Source: Xenoacremonium recifei (lineage: Eukaryota; Ascomycota; Sordariomycetes; Hypocreales; Nectriaceae). From it: a stretch of DNA of 64,000 nucleotides. The translations under genes were made by a program, and so were the position numbers. Below the pieces are notes generated by a model. It was not told the origin of the DNA. It saw only the letters and a program-made list of their open reading frames with translations, and searched no databases. Location of the stretch: the NCBI GenBank assembly GCA_012184525.1, contig WOFQ01000003.1, positions 1,364,001 to 1,428,000 on the forward strand, in the 5' to 3' direction. The number at the start of each line of letters is the position of its first letter. The stretch's first letter is position 1. Of this stretch, positions 21,785 to 34,254 are shown piece after piece.

Positions 21785-23387
21785 TCGTTAGAGTAGCGAT
21801 ATTGCCATGAGTAAAGGAACGTACATAGATGTTTGATACCCTAGCATAAAAAGCCTTGCGAAGTTGTCGGAGGCAGGAGGTACTAGTCACCTCGAGTATT
21901 AGATTTTAGAAGTATAATGAGCATACGTCTTTAAATATAATGGCCTGGTCAGACTTGTGTTGCAGAATTGAATTCTAGACGGAGCTGTCATTAAACACTT
22001 GTCGAATCTAGTATTGCACGAACTGGAGGGGTATTTCGAGCTTTAGTAACTAACCAAACATAACTCACAGACTGCATAAGTACACAGAGGAACGAAAGAA
22101 GAAAACACAAATGTGACTATAGCGACTGCTGAAAAATAACCTGGTATTCGGCCCCAAAACGCTTGGGTGAACCAGGGGGCTATAGGGTAGTCTGATATTA
22201 CACGTCGCCGGTCGAGACGAAGAACAACGCACTCGAATATGATTATTATAGGCTTCATTTTGGGGGGTTTGAAATGGTGTTCGAAGTTTCCTTGTGTTTT
22301 TGTTCTTGTAGTGTGCATATACCAGTGTCGGGCGCTATACTGTTCAGTTTTCTTGTAGTTACGCAACATCCTGTAAGTCAGCGTATAGTTAGACAATAGG
22401 TCGACGTGCAATATACGCACTGGAGTTGCCGTATTATGGCCCTTCGACCACGAAACAGCCCATTTTATACGAGAACGTATAGTATTTAACGAAACGTCAA
22501 GAGGCAACACGAGGCTTGGCACATCTTGTTATTTTACTCTGATGATTAGATTCTTCTTTGTGACAGGTACTCAAGTAGTTGGTGTTGGAGACAATGGAAT
22601 CAGAAGCTCCACCAAACTCTTACATTGCCGGTTGACCCTCAACAAAGCTTAACTTGCATTACTGCAATATGCTTAACGGTTCGTAGCTTGGAGATAACTG
22701 AGGTCTCTTTGTAGGGTAGGGTAGCATGTGAAAATGGATTCCATTATGACGGAGCTGGCGGAAGGGAAGGCGTTGGTTAAGACTCGGACTAACGATCTTC
22801 CCACCAACACGTGCCCCTAGGCGATCCGTGCATCGCCCGGCGGCTTTTAGGCTTTGGGGTTCGTCCCAGGCCAGCTCAAGGTCCCTATTCGGAGAGTCTA
22901 GGCCGGGGCGATCCAACCAACGTCTATCCTGCCTTACCTGAGGTATCCTATCGACCTGCACCTGAACCTGAACCTCCAATCTCCATCCTCCATAAGCTTA
23001 GCATCTTCGACACTAGCAGCAGCAGCGCCTTATCACCATCGTTTGGGGCGTCCCGATATCTCACTCCTTTCATTCATGCCCGCTCGTCCGCTCTCCCGCT
23101 TCCTGCAGCCACTCAGCCAGCTCTCTGCCGTTGCGGCCGCCTCCTGTCCCGTCATTCCATGCCCTCCGCCATGACCCACGGCTGATCGCCCTCGCCGACT
23201 CGACTCTTATACATCCCTACATAATATAGCCAGCCAGCCTCGACACCGTCGCTCTCCCTGCATGTTGCCTCCAAGCCCGCCGCGCCGTCTCAGCCTTCAC
23301 CACCCGCCCTCCGCGACGCCGCTCGCCTTCCGACCGCAGCCTCCCGGGCGCCCTCTGCTTCGAGCCGGCCGCCGTCAAGTCGAATGA
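21785..23387. other. Intergenic region with AT-rich island
   Basis: About 1.6 kb. The part 21785-22560 is distinctly AT-richer than the neighbours and holds an uninterrupted 159-codon frame on the minus strand (22522-22043) with no recognisable domain. From about 22950 the plus strand turns CT-rich, a probable leader of the VPS9 gene. There is no convincing coding sequence. Confidence 0.5.
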
Positions 23388-26300
23388 ATGCAACCTCTAA
23401 ACCCCTTCTTGGCTGCCTTCTTCAAGAGCTCCCTGCCGGCCCAGTGCACCCCCGTCCACCACCACATCCTGCTGGTGCCCTCGACGGATGTGCTGCTGAC
23501 ATCGCGCGAGACCGAGTCCGGCGCTCCTCTCCATGAGGTCCTCGCGGGAGAGGACTTTCTCGGGAGCCATGTGCTGCGCATCCCCCCGTCCGGCTCCGTC
23601 GCCGGTGCCAAGGATGCCGCCCAGAACCTCCGCGAGGTGAGGGGCAAGGCGAAGCAGTTCTCGACGCTTAATGGCCGCAGTGTGGTTATCAAGGATGCCT
23701 TCGTGTACAGCAACAAAGGCACGCACCACTCCAATCCCCGTATCACGTCGCGAGAGCGCGCGCACTGACTCTGACCCCCAGGCTTCAAGTCCCTAGCCCA
23801 GGCACAGCTCCTGAACGACACTACTTGGTACCCCGACGTCTTTGAACCGCGACAATGGCTGCTGTACTTCATTTCGAAACCGCTGGTTGGGACCTGGGAG
23901 GAGGTCAAGATCACGCCCGCTGTCGTTGTCCCCGGCGTTCGGAAGCGCAGGATCGCCGAGCAGAAGCAAGCCTCGAATGCCGAATCGACCGAGAACGCCG
24001 CACCGCGCAAGAAGGATATTAAGAGTTTCCACGATCTCCTCAACAACTTCCCCATGATTGCGCGCCAGATGCAGCCGGGACTCGAGAAGCTGTTCTTAGA
24101 GTTCACCAATGTCATCAATAAGCCGCTGCCTCCACCCCCCTCTGCCGTCCACATCCCAGATCCTCAGCCGGATGGGCCGATCACCAGCGCTATGAAGCGG
24201 GCTCGGTCAAGTAGCATGACGGCCAGGACAGGAGAATCCAATTCGAACCACTTGCCAGTCATGGAGAACTTCTACGCCGAAGACGACGAGGATATCATGA
24301 GAGCGTCGCTCGAGACCGCCGTGACAGCCGCCATTGATCTGTTTCAGGGCGTTGATAAGCAGCAGCTGTCTCTGCTTGGGGCTACGACAGACTTGACAGG
24401 GCCTCTAGTGGAAAAGTTGATTGAACGTTATGTTACGGAGAATGTCCATAATCTCATCTTCCCGAGGCTCGATGCCCTGAAACGACCGTACGACCTGGAA
24501 CTTGAGGTTAAGATCAGGAAGATGGAGTACATTGACATTTCTCAATTGGGCATCGCCATTGATGGCGGCTCCAAGGCAAAGCATGACCTCATCATCCAGC
24601 TTGGCCCAGCCGTGGAGGAGTTCAAGAAGATCGCCAGCGCAACCTGCCCCCAAGTGATGATGGATCTGCTCTTATCAACCATCAAGATTGTTTCGCAATT
24701 GACCGACACCTCCAAAGCGCAGACTGTTCCCCCGGACTCTTCATCCGAGAAGCCCATCATGACAGTCAACGCCGACACGCTCGTCTCATTCCTCCTTTAC
24801 GTGGTCATTCGGTCACAAGTGCGACACTTGCAAGCGAGGCTCATCTACGTCCGGAATTTTATTTTCATAGACGATGTTGATAGCGGAGAATTGGGGTATG
24901 CGCTCAGCACATTTGAAGCTGTTCTGGCATACCTGGTTCTCGACTCTGCTGGCCTTAGGCGTGCAAGCAGGAGGAACAAGGCTCTCTGGGATGCGGTTCG
25001 GAATGGAAACCTCGACGACCTGAAGAAGATCATGGAGCCAGACTCCAGCGCTGTGGATGAAGAGGATGATCTATCCGAGTCTCCAATCTCAAGCCGCCGT
25101 GCTTCAACAGCTTTCAGCTTGCCCAGTCGCTCACGAAGATCATCATTGGCATTGTCACTATCCGAGAGATTTTCCCATGGCTCGGGCTTGAGCCATGTTT
25201 TCCCGTTCCAAACGAATGGTGAGAGCGAAGGGGATCCTCATCCTCCATTAAGAAGGATTAAAAAGGTGGCAATGGATACTCGGAGTCTCTCTAGCGGATC
25301 CGAAATTTCGTTCCATTCGCGGACTGGGAGCATAGGAACGATTGGAAGCGTACTCGAGGGAGACATCTCGGTCGAGAGACTGTCGCAGACCAACGACGCT
25401 TTTGGGGAATCGATTCTCATGATGGCAGTCCAGAATGAGCGGCTAGAAGCTCTGCGGTATCTGTTGTCACTGCCGAGGTTCTATCCGCCGTCTTTCGTCC
25501 TGGAAGACATGAACAACGAAGACACGACGTTGCTTAGCGCGGCCGTCCAACTTGGCCAAACAGAGCTGGTTGACATCTTGATAGACTTTGTGGTGTCATC
25601 GTCATCAAAAGAACAGGTGACGCAGTACTTTTCGAAGCAAGACATTTGGGGCCGCAGTTTGGGCCACTACCTCTTCCACGCGCCGACGCTCATCGGCCGC
25701 ATCGGCCACCTCATCCCCTGGCGGCAACGAGACAAGAATGGTCAGACGCCGCTCTTCGCGCTCTGCCGCTCATACGATCACGGCAATTACCACGACATGG
25801 TCGAGGCTGGGTTGAACGCGGCGATGACAGCCCAACGTGATGGACTCCCCCTCCGCCTCGAGGAGCACGTTGACAACAAGGGAAATACCCTGCTGCACAT
25901 CATCAACGACGCAACGCTTGCACTGAGGATCCTGCAATATTGCGATGTAGACGTCAATGCGACGAACGATAAGCGATTCACCCCTTTGATGGTGGCCAGT
26001 AAGTATGGACGATATGACATGGTCCGGTCGCTGTTTGCAGACCCCCGGGTGGACGTGTCTGCAAAGGAGATCCGGGGCCTGACGGCCGTGGAGTTGGCCA
26101 AGGACGACGACGTGCGAAACAAGATTGACGATCTGTCGTTGTTCAGCATGCCGCCAGGGCCGGATGGGCGAATCACGGGAGTTGTGCGGGCGTTCTTCGT
26201 CGAGGATGCGACGGTGCGCCTGGTGCTCAAGTCTGCAGCCCCGACAGACCACGACAGCTACACCGTCACGACGAGCCGCCGATCGCTGTCGGACTTTGAG

Positions 26301-27457
26301 CATCTGCCCAACCTTCTGGCCCTGGAGAACCCAGCCTCGTGGATCCCGTCACTCGGAGATGTCCGGTCACCGTTTCAGATCCCGTCGAAGCCGTCTAGGG
26401 CGATTCTACGGGAGATGCAAGTGCGCGCTGATTGGTTTCTCAAAATTATGCTCATGCACCCAACCTTTGCGACGCACGAGATGCTCTGGGAGTTCTTCCT
26501 CGTGCCAGAGCTCCAGCTCGATATGATGGAGCAGCGGACCCTGCTCAAAGCTGAGACGCGCACGGAGAAGGTGCGTGACGAGTATGAGCCCATCGAGGAT
26601 GTGAGAGAGGTTGAGCAATTCGTGAACCATGCCACCGAGATGGTGAGGAGCGTCAACTACTCGACGAAGAGTGCGACTCGACGAGCAAACAACCTCGGGC
26701 TCGTCCTAGCTGGTGAGTTTAAGATGGCTTAATCCATGATGATTCTAGGCTAACACAGGAGAAACCCAAAGACATGTACGACTCATCTGTATTGCTCCAT
26801 CGTGCCGTCTCAACACTCCCATTCCTCCCGGCTTCACATGTTGATGCGTTCGAGACATATGTAAGGGCAATCATGCCAACTCAATCTAATCCGCAGGCTG
26901 TGCTGCACTCAACCCTGCTTGCACTTCAATCTACGGTGCAGGCACTCTTGTCGGCCCTGTCACGGCCCCCCACCATAATCTCGCAGATGCGAGCAGCCAA
27001 GCGAGATGCAGAGCGTAACTACAACTCGATGAACCGAGGCTCGAGATGGCCATTGGGCCTGTTAGATGACACTAGACAGCGAATCTATGACGAGAAGGAA
27101 GAGCGGGCACGAAAGTCACGCGATGAAGCCTTGAACCTGGCCAAGGAGCTGCGCTTCACCCAGCAGACGGTCGCGAGCGAACTGGCCGGCTGGCAAGACC
27201 TTCACGACAAGATGGGACGTCGGGCACTCCGAGAGTTTGCGCGGGGCATGGTGGTGCACGAGCGGACGAAGTTGACGGGGATGATGCGGGCGCTGCGAAA
27301 GGTCAGGGCCATGAACGACGGCGACGGGACGGACGAGATGGGTAACGGCACAAGGTCGTCAGCCCCGTCGTCGCCCCGGCGAGAGATGACAGAGGCCGAG
27401 GTGCGTGCCCTAGACGAGACGACGGGGGGCGGCGAGAGCAGTCGGTACGCCTCGTGA
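23388..27457 (+). CDS. VRL1: VPS9-ankyrin-PX domain protein, Vrl1/VARP-like
   Basis: Exons 23388-23718, 23782-26712 and 26772-27457 encode 1315 aa. Intron 1 (63 bp) is GC-AG: exon end AAAG, intron start GCACGC, acceptor CCCAG; no GT donor keeps the frame. Intron 2 (59 bp) uses GTGAGT and an AAAG acceptor. Domain order: conserved N-terminal region with a coiled Ser/Pro linker; VPS9 Rab5-GEF domain at about 320-495 (ENVHNLIFPRLD, DTLVSFLLYVVIRSQVRHL); ankyrin repeats at about 515-540 and 655-890; PX-like domain at about 910-1030; and a helical C-terminus ending in a BAR-like GWQDLHDKMGRRALREFARGM block. Yeast Vrl1 activates endosomal Vps21 and joins Vin1 in the VINE sorting complex; a similar role is inferred here. 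Confidence 0.88.
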
Positions 27458-30400
27458 TGATCCCGGAGACATGATACGAGTGAGGGGGTTAGACGTTGCT
27501 GGGCGGCACAGCTACAACACCAAGAACAACGCGTGAGACGGGACGAAAGAGACGACGCGATAGAGGAGAGGTTCCTACAGGACGCGACTGGGGTTTGGCG
27601 TGGCTCGATGTGGCGACTTGCTACCTATCTTGCCTGACTAGGTCGGGACGAGGAGGATGGATCTACAGTTACAAGGGTCTGTTCTGGAAGAGCGAGTGAA
27701 GGTGGCAGCAATGGGTGGGTGCCTGGGCATGTGTGCGGCCGTTTTTGCTGGTGCTTCAGGAGTGTAAGAGACAGTCAGTGGTGGAAGATAATGGATACCC
27801 CGTCTTTTTCTTGCTCTGCTCGCCCTGCTTGCTTGCTGGCCATGGCGGAGGAGGAGCAGCAGGCCGCACTGGCTCTTCGGTGCGCCGGGCGACGATGTGA
27901 TTCGCGATAGTTGGATATCTCTATGTGATTGGGAATGCCGCAGAGGACGGCTAAATGATGTCGTGGGCGTGATGAGCCGACTCTTTCGAAGCGCCCCTTG
28001 CAGATGAAGCGATGAACGATGCCGTCGTGCGAACAGGAGACGTGTTGGGGGGGAAGAGTCATGCCACGCTGCGGCCATTGTTTGGAGAGCGGGAGTCGTT
28101 GGCGCGGGCGGTCACACGGGATGAAAGATGCGGTCGAAGAATAGCCTCAAGTGCAGCGATGGAGCCCATGCATGTGCCTTCGCGCAAGGTCTATTTTCTT
28201 TCGCAGAGCTACCTACGCGAGGTGGATAGACGGATAGAGATGCAGAAAGTCGCTCCGCAAGAGGGATGCTGTCGGGCGGGATTTGCTGTCCAGCCCTCCA
28301 TTCGGGGCTCCGGCAGACCCGCCGGGGCTTTCCGACTGGCGATGGCACCGAAAGCGTGGAAGGACCGGCCCCACACGTCCGGGCAGAGTCAAGACGTGTC
28401 TGGTTCGGGAAAGCTTTGGGAAGCGTGCGCGAAGGCCAGAGCGCGCCAGCCAGTGCGGTCAGGCGAGATGCCATGCGATGCGATGCAACGCTGCACGAAC
28501 ATGGGGCGCACGTCCCGAAACGAAACGAAACTGGCGAGCCGGAGCGAAACACGCAGTCGATGCCAACCAGTCGTCGGGCTGCAGCGAAACGTGGCGACGC
28601 GGCGATTGGGCGGGTGGAGGCGCGTCGCGGTGGGTGAGCGGCCAATGGGAGGGCGTAGGCAGGCTTTACACGGGATTGGCTGGAGGGCCGGACGCGCGCG
28701 AAGAGCCTAGTCTTCCAGGGAAGAGGAAGGCTGTGTAAGTGTCAGTGTGAGGGAAATGGGCCTCAATTTCCGCAGCCGCTGGAACGGGCACTGCTATTAT
28801 ATATTGTATAACCTCGGGGAAATTGGTGGTGCAAACGAGGGCATGAAGCGCCTGCGAAGCGCCGGGCAGTCGAGACGCCGGGAGTTAGGCGCCCCGGGCG
28901 GCTAAGCCCTTAACATAGTAACAGATCTAATCCGGGAAATGAAATGAACACGAACGGGCTGTTGTTATTTTGGGCACGACGACTGTAAATCGAATGGACC
29001 TGAGTATGGGGAATCATGTAGTGCAAGGCAATAGTGCGCTGCAATGTAGGGACAGCAACCAGCAAGTAAGCACAGTGTCTGGACGCACTAAGGCATGTAC
29101 ATGTAGGCGCATGTACAATGTCGTGGGCAGCTCTGGGAAGAGGACGGGCCTGCGCGTGGGATGATGATGGGCCGTGTGTCATTTCAGTAGGCGCTGGCAG
29201 GGCGAGGGCCTCATGGGGGAGCGTGCGTCCAAGTTTCTAGAATGCGAAGAGTCACCAGCAGCAGCTCCCTGGGCAACGAACGCGAAGTCGTGTGAATGAA
29301 TATCCCAAGTCGCGTCTCGTTCAAGTCGCCGTCTCGCACCGCGTCGTGCGTGCCGAGAACCTCTGTTCCCCGTCGCGAAAAGACAGAGTCGCGAGAAAAA
29401 GAAGAGCTCTAGACTGCAGCTAATGCAATGCATCTGGTGTATCTAAAAATGAGTCACTGGCGCCGGGCCATTCAGCGGCCACGGTTGTGCATGCATCGAC
29501 CAGACCCCAGAAAGCCCGCCTGTCGCAGAACAGTGCGCTCCCGCACGGTGGCAGGGGGAAAGCAGACTGTGCGGGGGCAAGCAGCATATGCGCGACCGCG
29601 ACTGGCGGCGAATCACAGCGTCCGGCTCGCCTCCTCCATCTACAACTCAACACGAATCCATGCTGCAGACCGCGCGACAACGTCTTCTCGCTCCGTTCCC
29701 GTCTCCGCGTTTCAGATGCGCCTGGTCCACCGCCCGCCGTCGGGATGAGGAGCTTGGAGGCTAGGCATCCCGGTTCGCTGCCCACTTTTCGCTGATCAAC
29801 TGCACTTCGGCATGCTCTCCCATCCCTCATCGCCAGCAGCATCGCAGTACAGACGCGGGCCGCGACCTGGGCTTGGGCACGCACGAGCAGAGAGCAGACC
29901 GACGGTATTCTACAATGGGGCTTGCTCTCAGACCCTGCCCAAGTGGGTGGGAGCGCAAGTGGGCTGAGCATCGAGTGAGCTCCAGCCGCCATGATTCCGG
30001 CATCGTCGACAGCCACCCAATCCATCTGCTGCTGCCACGAGGATAAGAAGGACCGCCGGCCCTCCCCCAGGCCTCGTTCTCTCACCCTTCTCACCAAGCC
30101 GGTCCTCGTTGCCAATCGCTCAGCAACTCCCCTCCTCTCCTCCGTCTCCTTGCCTTCTCCTTGTCTCCTTGCTGCTGCTTGTGTGCTTATACCAAGACCA
30201 CTCATCAAAAAGAAAAGAAAGTCATATTGCACTTATTAGATCCGCTGGTTTCATCTTCGCCTCGCCCCCAACAAAGCTGGTCTTTCCCTTCTCCTGCGTG
30301 CGCGAGCGTCTGCCCCGGGAGCTTCAGAGCCAAAAGAAAGAACACAGAAACCCCTGTCTCATTGACAATAGCTATTGTGGTCGCTTCCTAGGAGCTGGTT

Positions 30401-30496
30401 CTCCTGTCCATAATCCTATTCATCGCCATTCTTCTATTGTCTTAACTAATCCATAATCCCCCCTTCCCCCCCTCTCTCTTTCTTCGAGCCGCAACC
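27458..30496. other. Long intergenic region with CT-rich leader
   Basis: 3 kb without a supported gene. Frames of up to 270 codons occur (for example 30232-29420 on the minus strand) but lack domains and run antisense to what looks like leader. From about 30000 to 30496 the plus strand is a long CT-rich tract directly upstream of the next ATG, as expected for a long 5' UTR of a well-transcribed fungal gene. Small upstream ORFs are possible there. Confidence 0.5.
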
Positions 30497-32289
30497 ATGT
30501 CTGCGTAAGTCAATTCCCCTGTGTCATATCTGATATATGCCCAGAGCACTAACACTCTTATAGTCTGGCAGTCGACATGCCCTTCGACTTCAACTTCCCT
30601 TCTGCCTCCATTGAGCAGCCCAGTCCCATCCCTATCATGACCTTTCCCTACGATCCTTCTCTTCTCGACATGCCTCCTTACAACCCTGGACACAACCGCT
30701 CCTCCTCCAAGGCCTCCGCCTACTCGGCCATCTCGGCCGCTTCCACGGTCGACTCCACGGATTCTGTCTCTACTCGTCTCACCACGCCGCCGCGCGCCTC
30801 GCCGCCCATCCGCCAGCATGGCCCTCTCCTGCTGCCCAAGATCCGGTCTCAGGACCAGCAGATCGTCGACGTGACCCCCCGACAGTACCGGATGACCACG
30901 CCTCCGGCTCCCAAGCCCTTCCGCCACAGCACCGCAAACTACGGCCATGCTCGGAGCTACACCAACCCGGAGGCCATCAGCCTCGCTTTTGACACGACCG
31001 CTGCTACAAACTTGTCCTTCTCCAGCCCGTCCGACGACCACACCGCCTCAAACTCGTTGCTCTGCTCGCCGGCCAGCTTCGTTACTCAGGAGCCTACCCC
31101 CTTGTCTCGCCGGGCCTCGAGCTGCAGCCTCGACACTGCCACTATCGACAAATATGGCTACCCGACCTACCGCCAGCTGCCTACCTACGGCGTCTCGGCC
31201 CAGCCGACCGCTACCGACTTTGTCTTCACTGGCTGCAACAACTACAGCCCGCGTGCGCCCTCGCCCCTGAGCCTCGCCGCCACGCCTGATCCCACGCCGA
31301 GCACCACTCTGCTCAGCTTCCTGACGGCCCCGAACCCGGCCGCCTCCCTCGTTCGCACCATCTCCTTCCCCCTGCGAGATCCCAACACCAAGCACTTCTG
31401 GTGGGACGTCCGCAACATCCGCTCGTGGTCCGGCTTCAATGCCGACTCCATCCTGGCCCTGCCCGGCGCATCGGCCCTCCTGACTGCCCCCGTCCCGGCC
31501 CCGCTCCTCCCCCAGCCGGCCTTTTCCTCCCGCCATCCCGAGACCGAGGCGGCCCTCCACGCCATCTATGCCTCCTTCTACCTCCCCAAGCTCAACTCTG
31601 CCCTGGCGGCATCTTCCACTCACCCCCTGACCCTCTCGGTCCCGCCCAAGACGGCCAACATTAATGAGCCCATCTTCGTCGCCAACGCCGCTGGCGAGTC
31701 TACCACGGCAGCAGCCATGTTCGGCGGCAAGCCTACGGCCCGCGTTGTTGGCCTCGTCCGAAGCTTCGATCGCTTCAACACGGGCATGCGTGTCGAGGGC
31801 AACATCAAGCGCGTCGAGTACCTCCGTGGCCTGGCTGCCCTGCACCACGTGATGCGCGAGCACGGCTGCCGCTACGGCTTCATCCTCACCGAGATCGAGC
31901 TCGTCGTCGTCCGGAACGGCACCGAGGCCACCCCCTTCTTCGGCAATCTCGAGGTCACGTCAGTGCAGCTGGCTGCCGCCGCCCCCGACGCCGACCTCTC
32001 CATCCCAACCGCCATCCCCTCCTCCCCCCTCACAGCCTGCCTCGCCCTCTGGGGCCTCTGCCAACTCGCCGCCGACGAGCCCCTCGCCGGCAACGCCCAC
32101 TGGCGCGCCGAGATTGGCGCCCCCGCCGAGGGCACGCGCCGCAAGGCTCACGCCCGCGACGCCTGGATGCCGCAGCCTCAGCTCGCTGAAAAGCGCGAGG
32201 CCAAGCGCAGCCGCGGCTGGGTGTGGCCCGAGGACGCCGTTGGTCGCAAGGAGCTGGGCAAGCGCGGCGTGCGGTACGGCGGTGTTTAA
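30497..32289 (+). CDS. Conserved fungal protein of unknown function
   Basis: Exon 1 is only 8 nt (30497-30504, ATGTCTGC); after a 59-bp GTAAGT...TATAG intron, exon 2 is 30564-32289. Together they encode 577 aa beginning MSALAVDMPF. An alternative start is ATG 30577 within exon 2, which would lose 6 residues. Residues 1-230 are low-complexity, rich in S, T, P and A, probably disordered. The C-terminal half (about 260-530) is folded-looking: it contains LRDPNTKHFWWDVRNIRSW, a VVGLVRSFDRFNTGMRVEG segment and HGCRYGFILTEIELVVVRNG, which faintly recalls an alpha/beta nuclease-like core, but no catalytic set can be assigned. The tail is Lys/Arg-rich. I recognise it as a conserved ascomycete protein but know no function. 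Confidence 0.8.
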
Positions 32290-32739
32290 ATTTAATCTTT
32301 CTTTTCTTTTGTTCACGTAACGGAACCCGGGCCGGACCTGGGGGTTCTAGAAAATCGGGCTTTAATAGAGGGATGGGATGGGATGGTTGGGATGAATGAT
32401 GTGAAATGACTGCAGAGCATTATTTCACACGCGGGATTGATTCCCCAATTGATTGATTATGAGCGATAAAAAAGAATTCGATTTTAATTCAATAAAAAAT
32501 ATCAAAATAATATCTTGTCCATTGTCGCGTGCAGATGTTTTGTGCGGTTCACTGAAAGGATGAAAAGAAAGACATCTCACGGATGATATACTTGGTAGAT
32601 AGGTACCGAAACGTCACAGAGGGCATTACATCACCACAGAGAGAGAAAAAAAAAGGTACTCTTTGAAAATATTATTGGCTTCATCATGTCATCTTATTTT
32701 AGCCTCTATAGAAAACCCAGCAGTCAAAATATTGGTTCT
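32290..32739. other. Convergent AT-rich spacer
   Basis: 3' regions of the convergent unknown-protein and OLA1 genes. It contains GGGAT repeats near 32370 and A/T-rich stretches near 32460-32515 and 32640-32690. No gene. Confidence 0.6.
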
Positions 32740-34254
32740 CTAGCCCTTGGCGGCACCAGCCTTGATGTGCAGAATATCGCCATCCTCCACGACGTACTCC
32801 TTGCCCTTGGTCATGACCTTACCCTTGGCCTTGACCTCGGACTCGTCGCCGAGCTCCTTGAGGGTGTTGTAGTTGAAGACGAGGGCCTGGATGAAGGTCT
32901 TCTCGAAGTCAGTGTGAATGACACCGGCGGCGGCGGGGGCCTTGGTGCCGTTGCGGATGGTCCACTGGCGGACCTCGTCGGGGCCGACGGTGAAGAAGCT
33001 GCCGAGCTGCAGCGACTTGCGCATCTGAGTGATGATCTTCGGCAGGGCAGACTCGGCGCCGACATTCTTCTGCTCCTCCTTGGCCTCCTCCTCGGTCTCG
33101 AAGCGGGTGAGGCGCTCCTCGAAGGAGACAGAGAGGGGGATGATGGGGTCGCCCTTGGCGTTGGTGTTGATCCACTCGACGACCTTGGGGAGATGCTTGT
33201 TCTTCTTTCGAATGAAGTCCTTCTCCGACAGGTTGATAAGGTAGACAACGGGCTTGGCGGAGAGGAGGAAGAGAGGGTTGATGACCTCGACCTAGATAGT
33301 GACCAGAGTCAGCGCATGTTCGTCTTCGTCTGATTGCAAGCTAAAAAAGTTATCTAAAAAATATATCAGAGTAAATTTTATCTCATGATGCCTCTTGCGT
33401 TGTTTTGGGTGAGGCATTCGACGAGCTGGGTTAAGTTCAGGCCAATGGCCTTTTGTCATCATGAAAGCAGGGAAAACAAGAAGAAGAAAAAAAGCGTCGC
33501 CTACCTCCTTGGGACCCCAGGTGCCCTTGCGGATGTCCTTGCCATCGTTCAACCAGGCAAGAATCTTCTCGATAGTTTCTTGCTCTTGTCGAGCCTTCTT
33601 CAGCTCGAGACTTTGGCCACCCATGCGGGTCTTCTTCTTCTGGTTCTCGAGGGCCTTCTCGACGAACTCAATATCCTTGAGTCGCAGCTCCTCAGCAATG
33701 ATGTCGAGATCACGGACGGGGTCGACGTCACCCTCGACGTGGATAATCTCAGCATCGTCGAAGCATCGGACGACCTGGAAAATGGCATCTACAGCACGGA
33801 TGTGCGACAAGAAGGCATTTCCGAGACCAGCACCCGTCGAGGCACCACGAGTCAGACCGGCGATGTCGTAGACAGTCAAGTTGGCGGGGACCACCGACTT
33901 GGGCTTGTACTTCTCAACAAGCCAGTCGAATCGATCATCGGGGACAATGACGCGTGCTTCCTCGGGGTCGATGGTGGCATAGGGGAAGTTCTTGAAGCTG
34001 TCAGCACCCCGAATCTAGGGCGGCAGGCGATAGGCGGCGAGGGGGCTTCATACAGCTGGGTTACCAAGGTTGCACTTGGTGATGGCCTGGAACAGAGTGG
34101 ACTTGCCGACGTTGGCGAGGCCGACCTGTGGGGGGTTAGAATGTTGATCTCATCCAAAGCACACGACAGGATGACTGACAATACCACTCTTCAGGTTGTT
34201 ACCGGGCCTGCCCAGCGGGATCTTCTCCTCGACAACGGCCTTCTTGGGAGGCAT
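32740..34254 (-). CDS. OLA1: Obg-like ATPase 1 (YchF/Ola1)
   Basis: Exons 34254-34180, 34125-34054, 33990-33505 and 33291-32740 encode 394 aa, exactly the size of yeast Ola1. G1 motif GLANVGKST is at about 27-35, G3 DIAGL follows, and the G4 position is NLSE instead of NKxD, the hallmark that makes this GTPase family prefer ATP. A coiled-coil arm (ENQKKKTRMGGQSLELKKARQ) interrupts the G domain, and a TGS domain forms the C-terminus. The second intron ends at an AAG acceptor (branch CTGAC, then TTCAAG); using the upstream CTAG instead would insert eight non-conserved residues, so AAG is preferred. The third intron is 213 bp, long for this window. Ola1 is a cytosolic ribosome- and proteasome-associated stress factor. 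Confidence 0.95.

Noticed and set aside
26749..26771. CTAG or CACAG acceptors in VRL1-like intron 2
   Set aside because: Both shift the frame or meet a stop at once; only the AAAG at 26768-26771 keeps the conserved C-terminal frame.
29420..30232. 270-codon minus-strand frame in the 3-kb gap
   Set aside because: Runs antisense to the CT-rich leader of the next gene and has no recognisable domain.
31048..31863. 271-codon minus-strand frame over the unknown-protein gene
   Set aside because: Shadow of a GC-rich coding strand; composition is Gly/Arg/Ala-rich with no domain.
32686..33333. 215-codon plus-strand frame over OLA1
   Set aside because: Antisense shadow of the last OLA1 exon.
33991..34014. 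Using the CTAG acceptor at 34015-34016 in OLA1
   Set aside because: It would add eight non-conserved residues between NLGNPA and NFPYAT and change the length from 394; the AAG acceptor fits the family.
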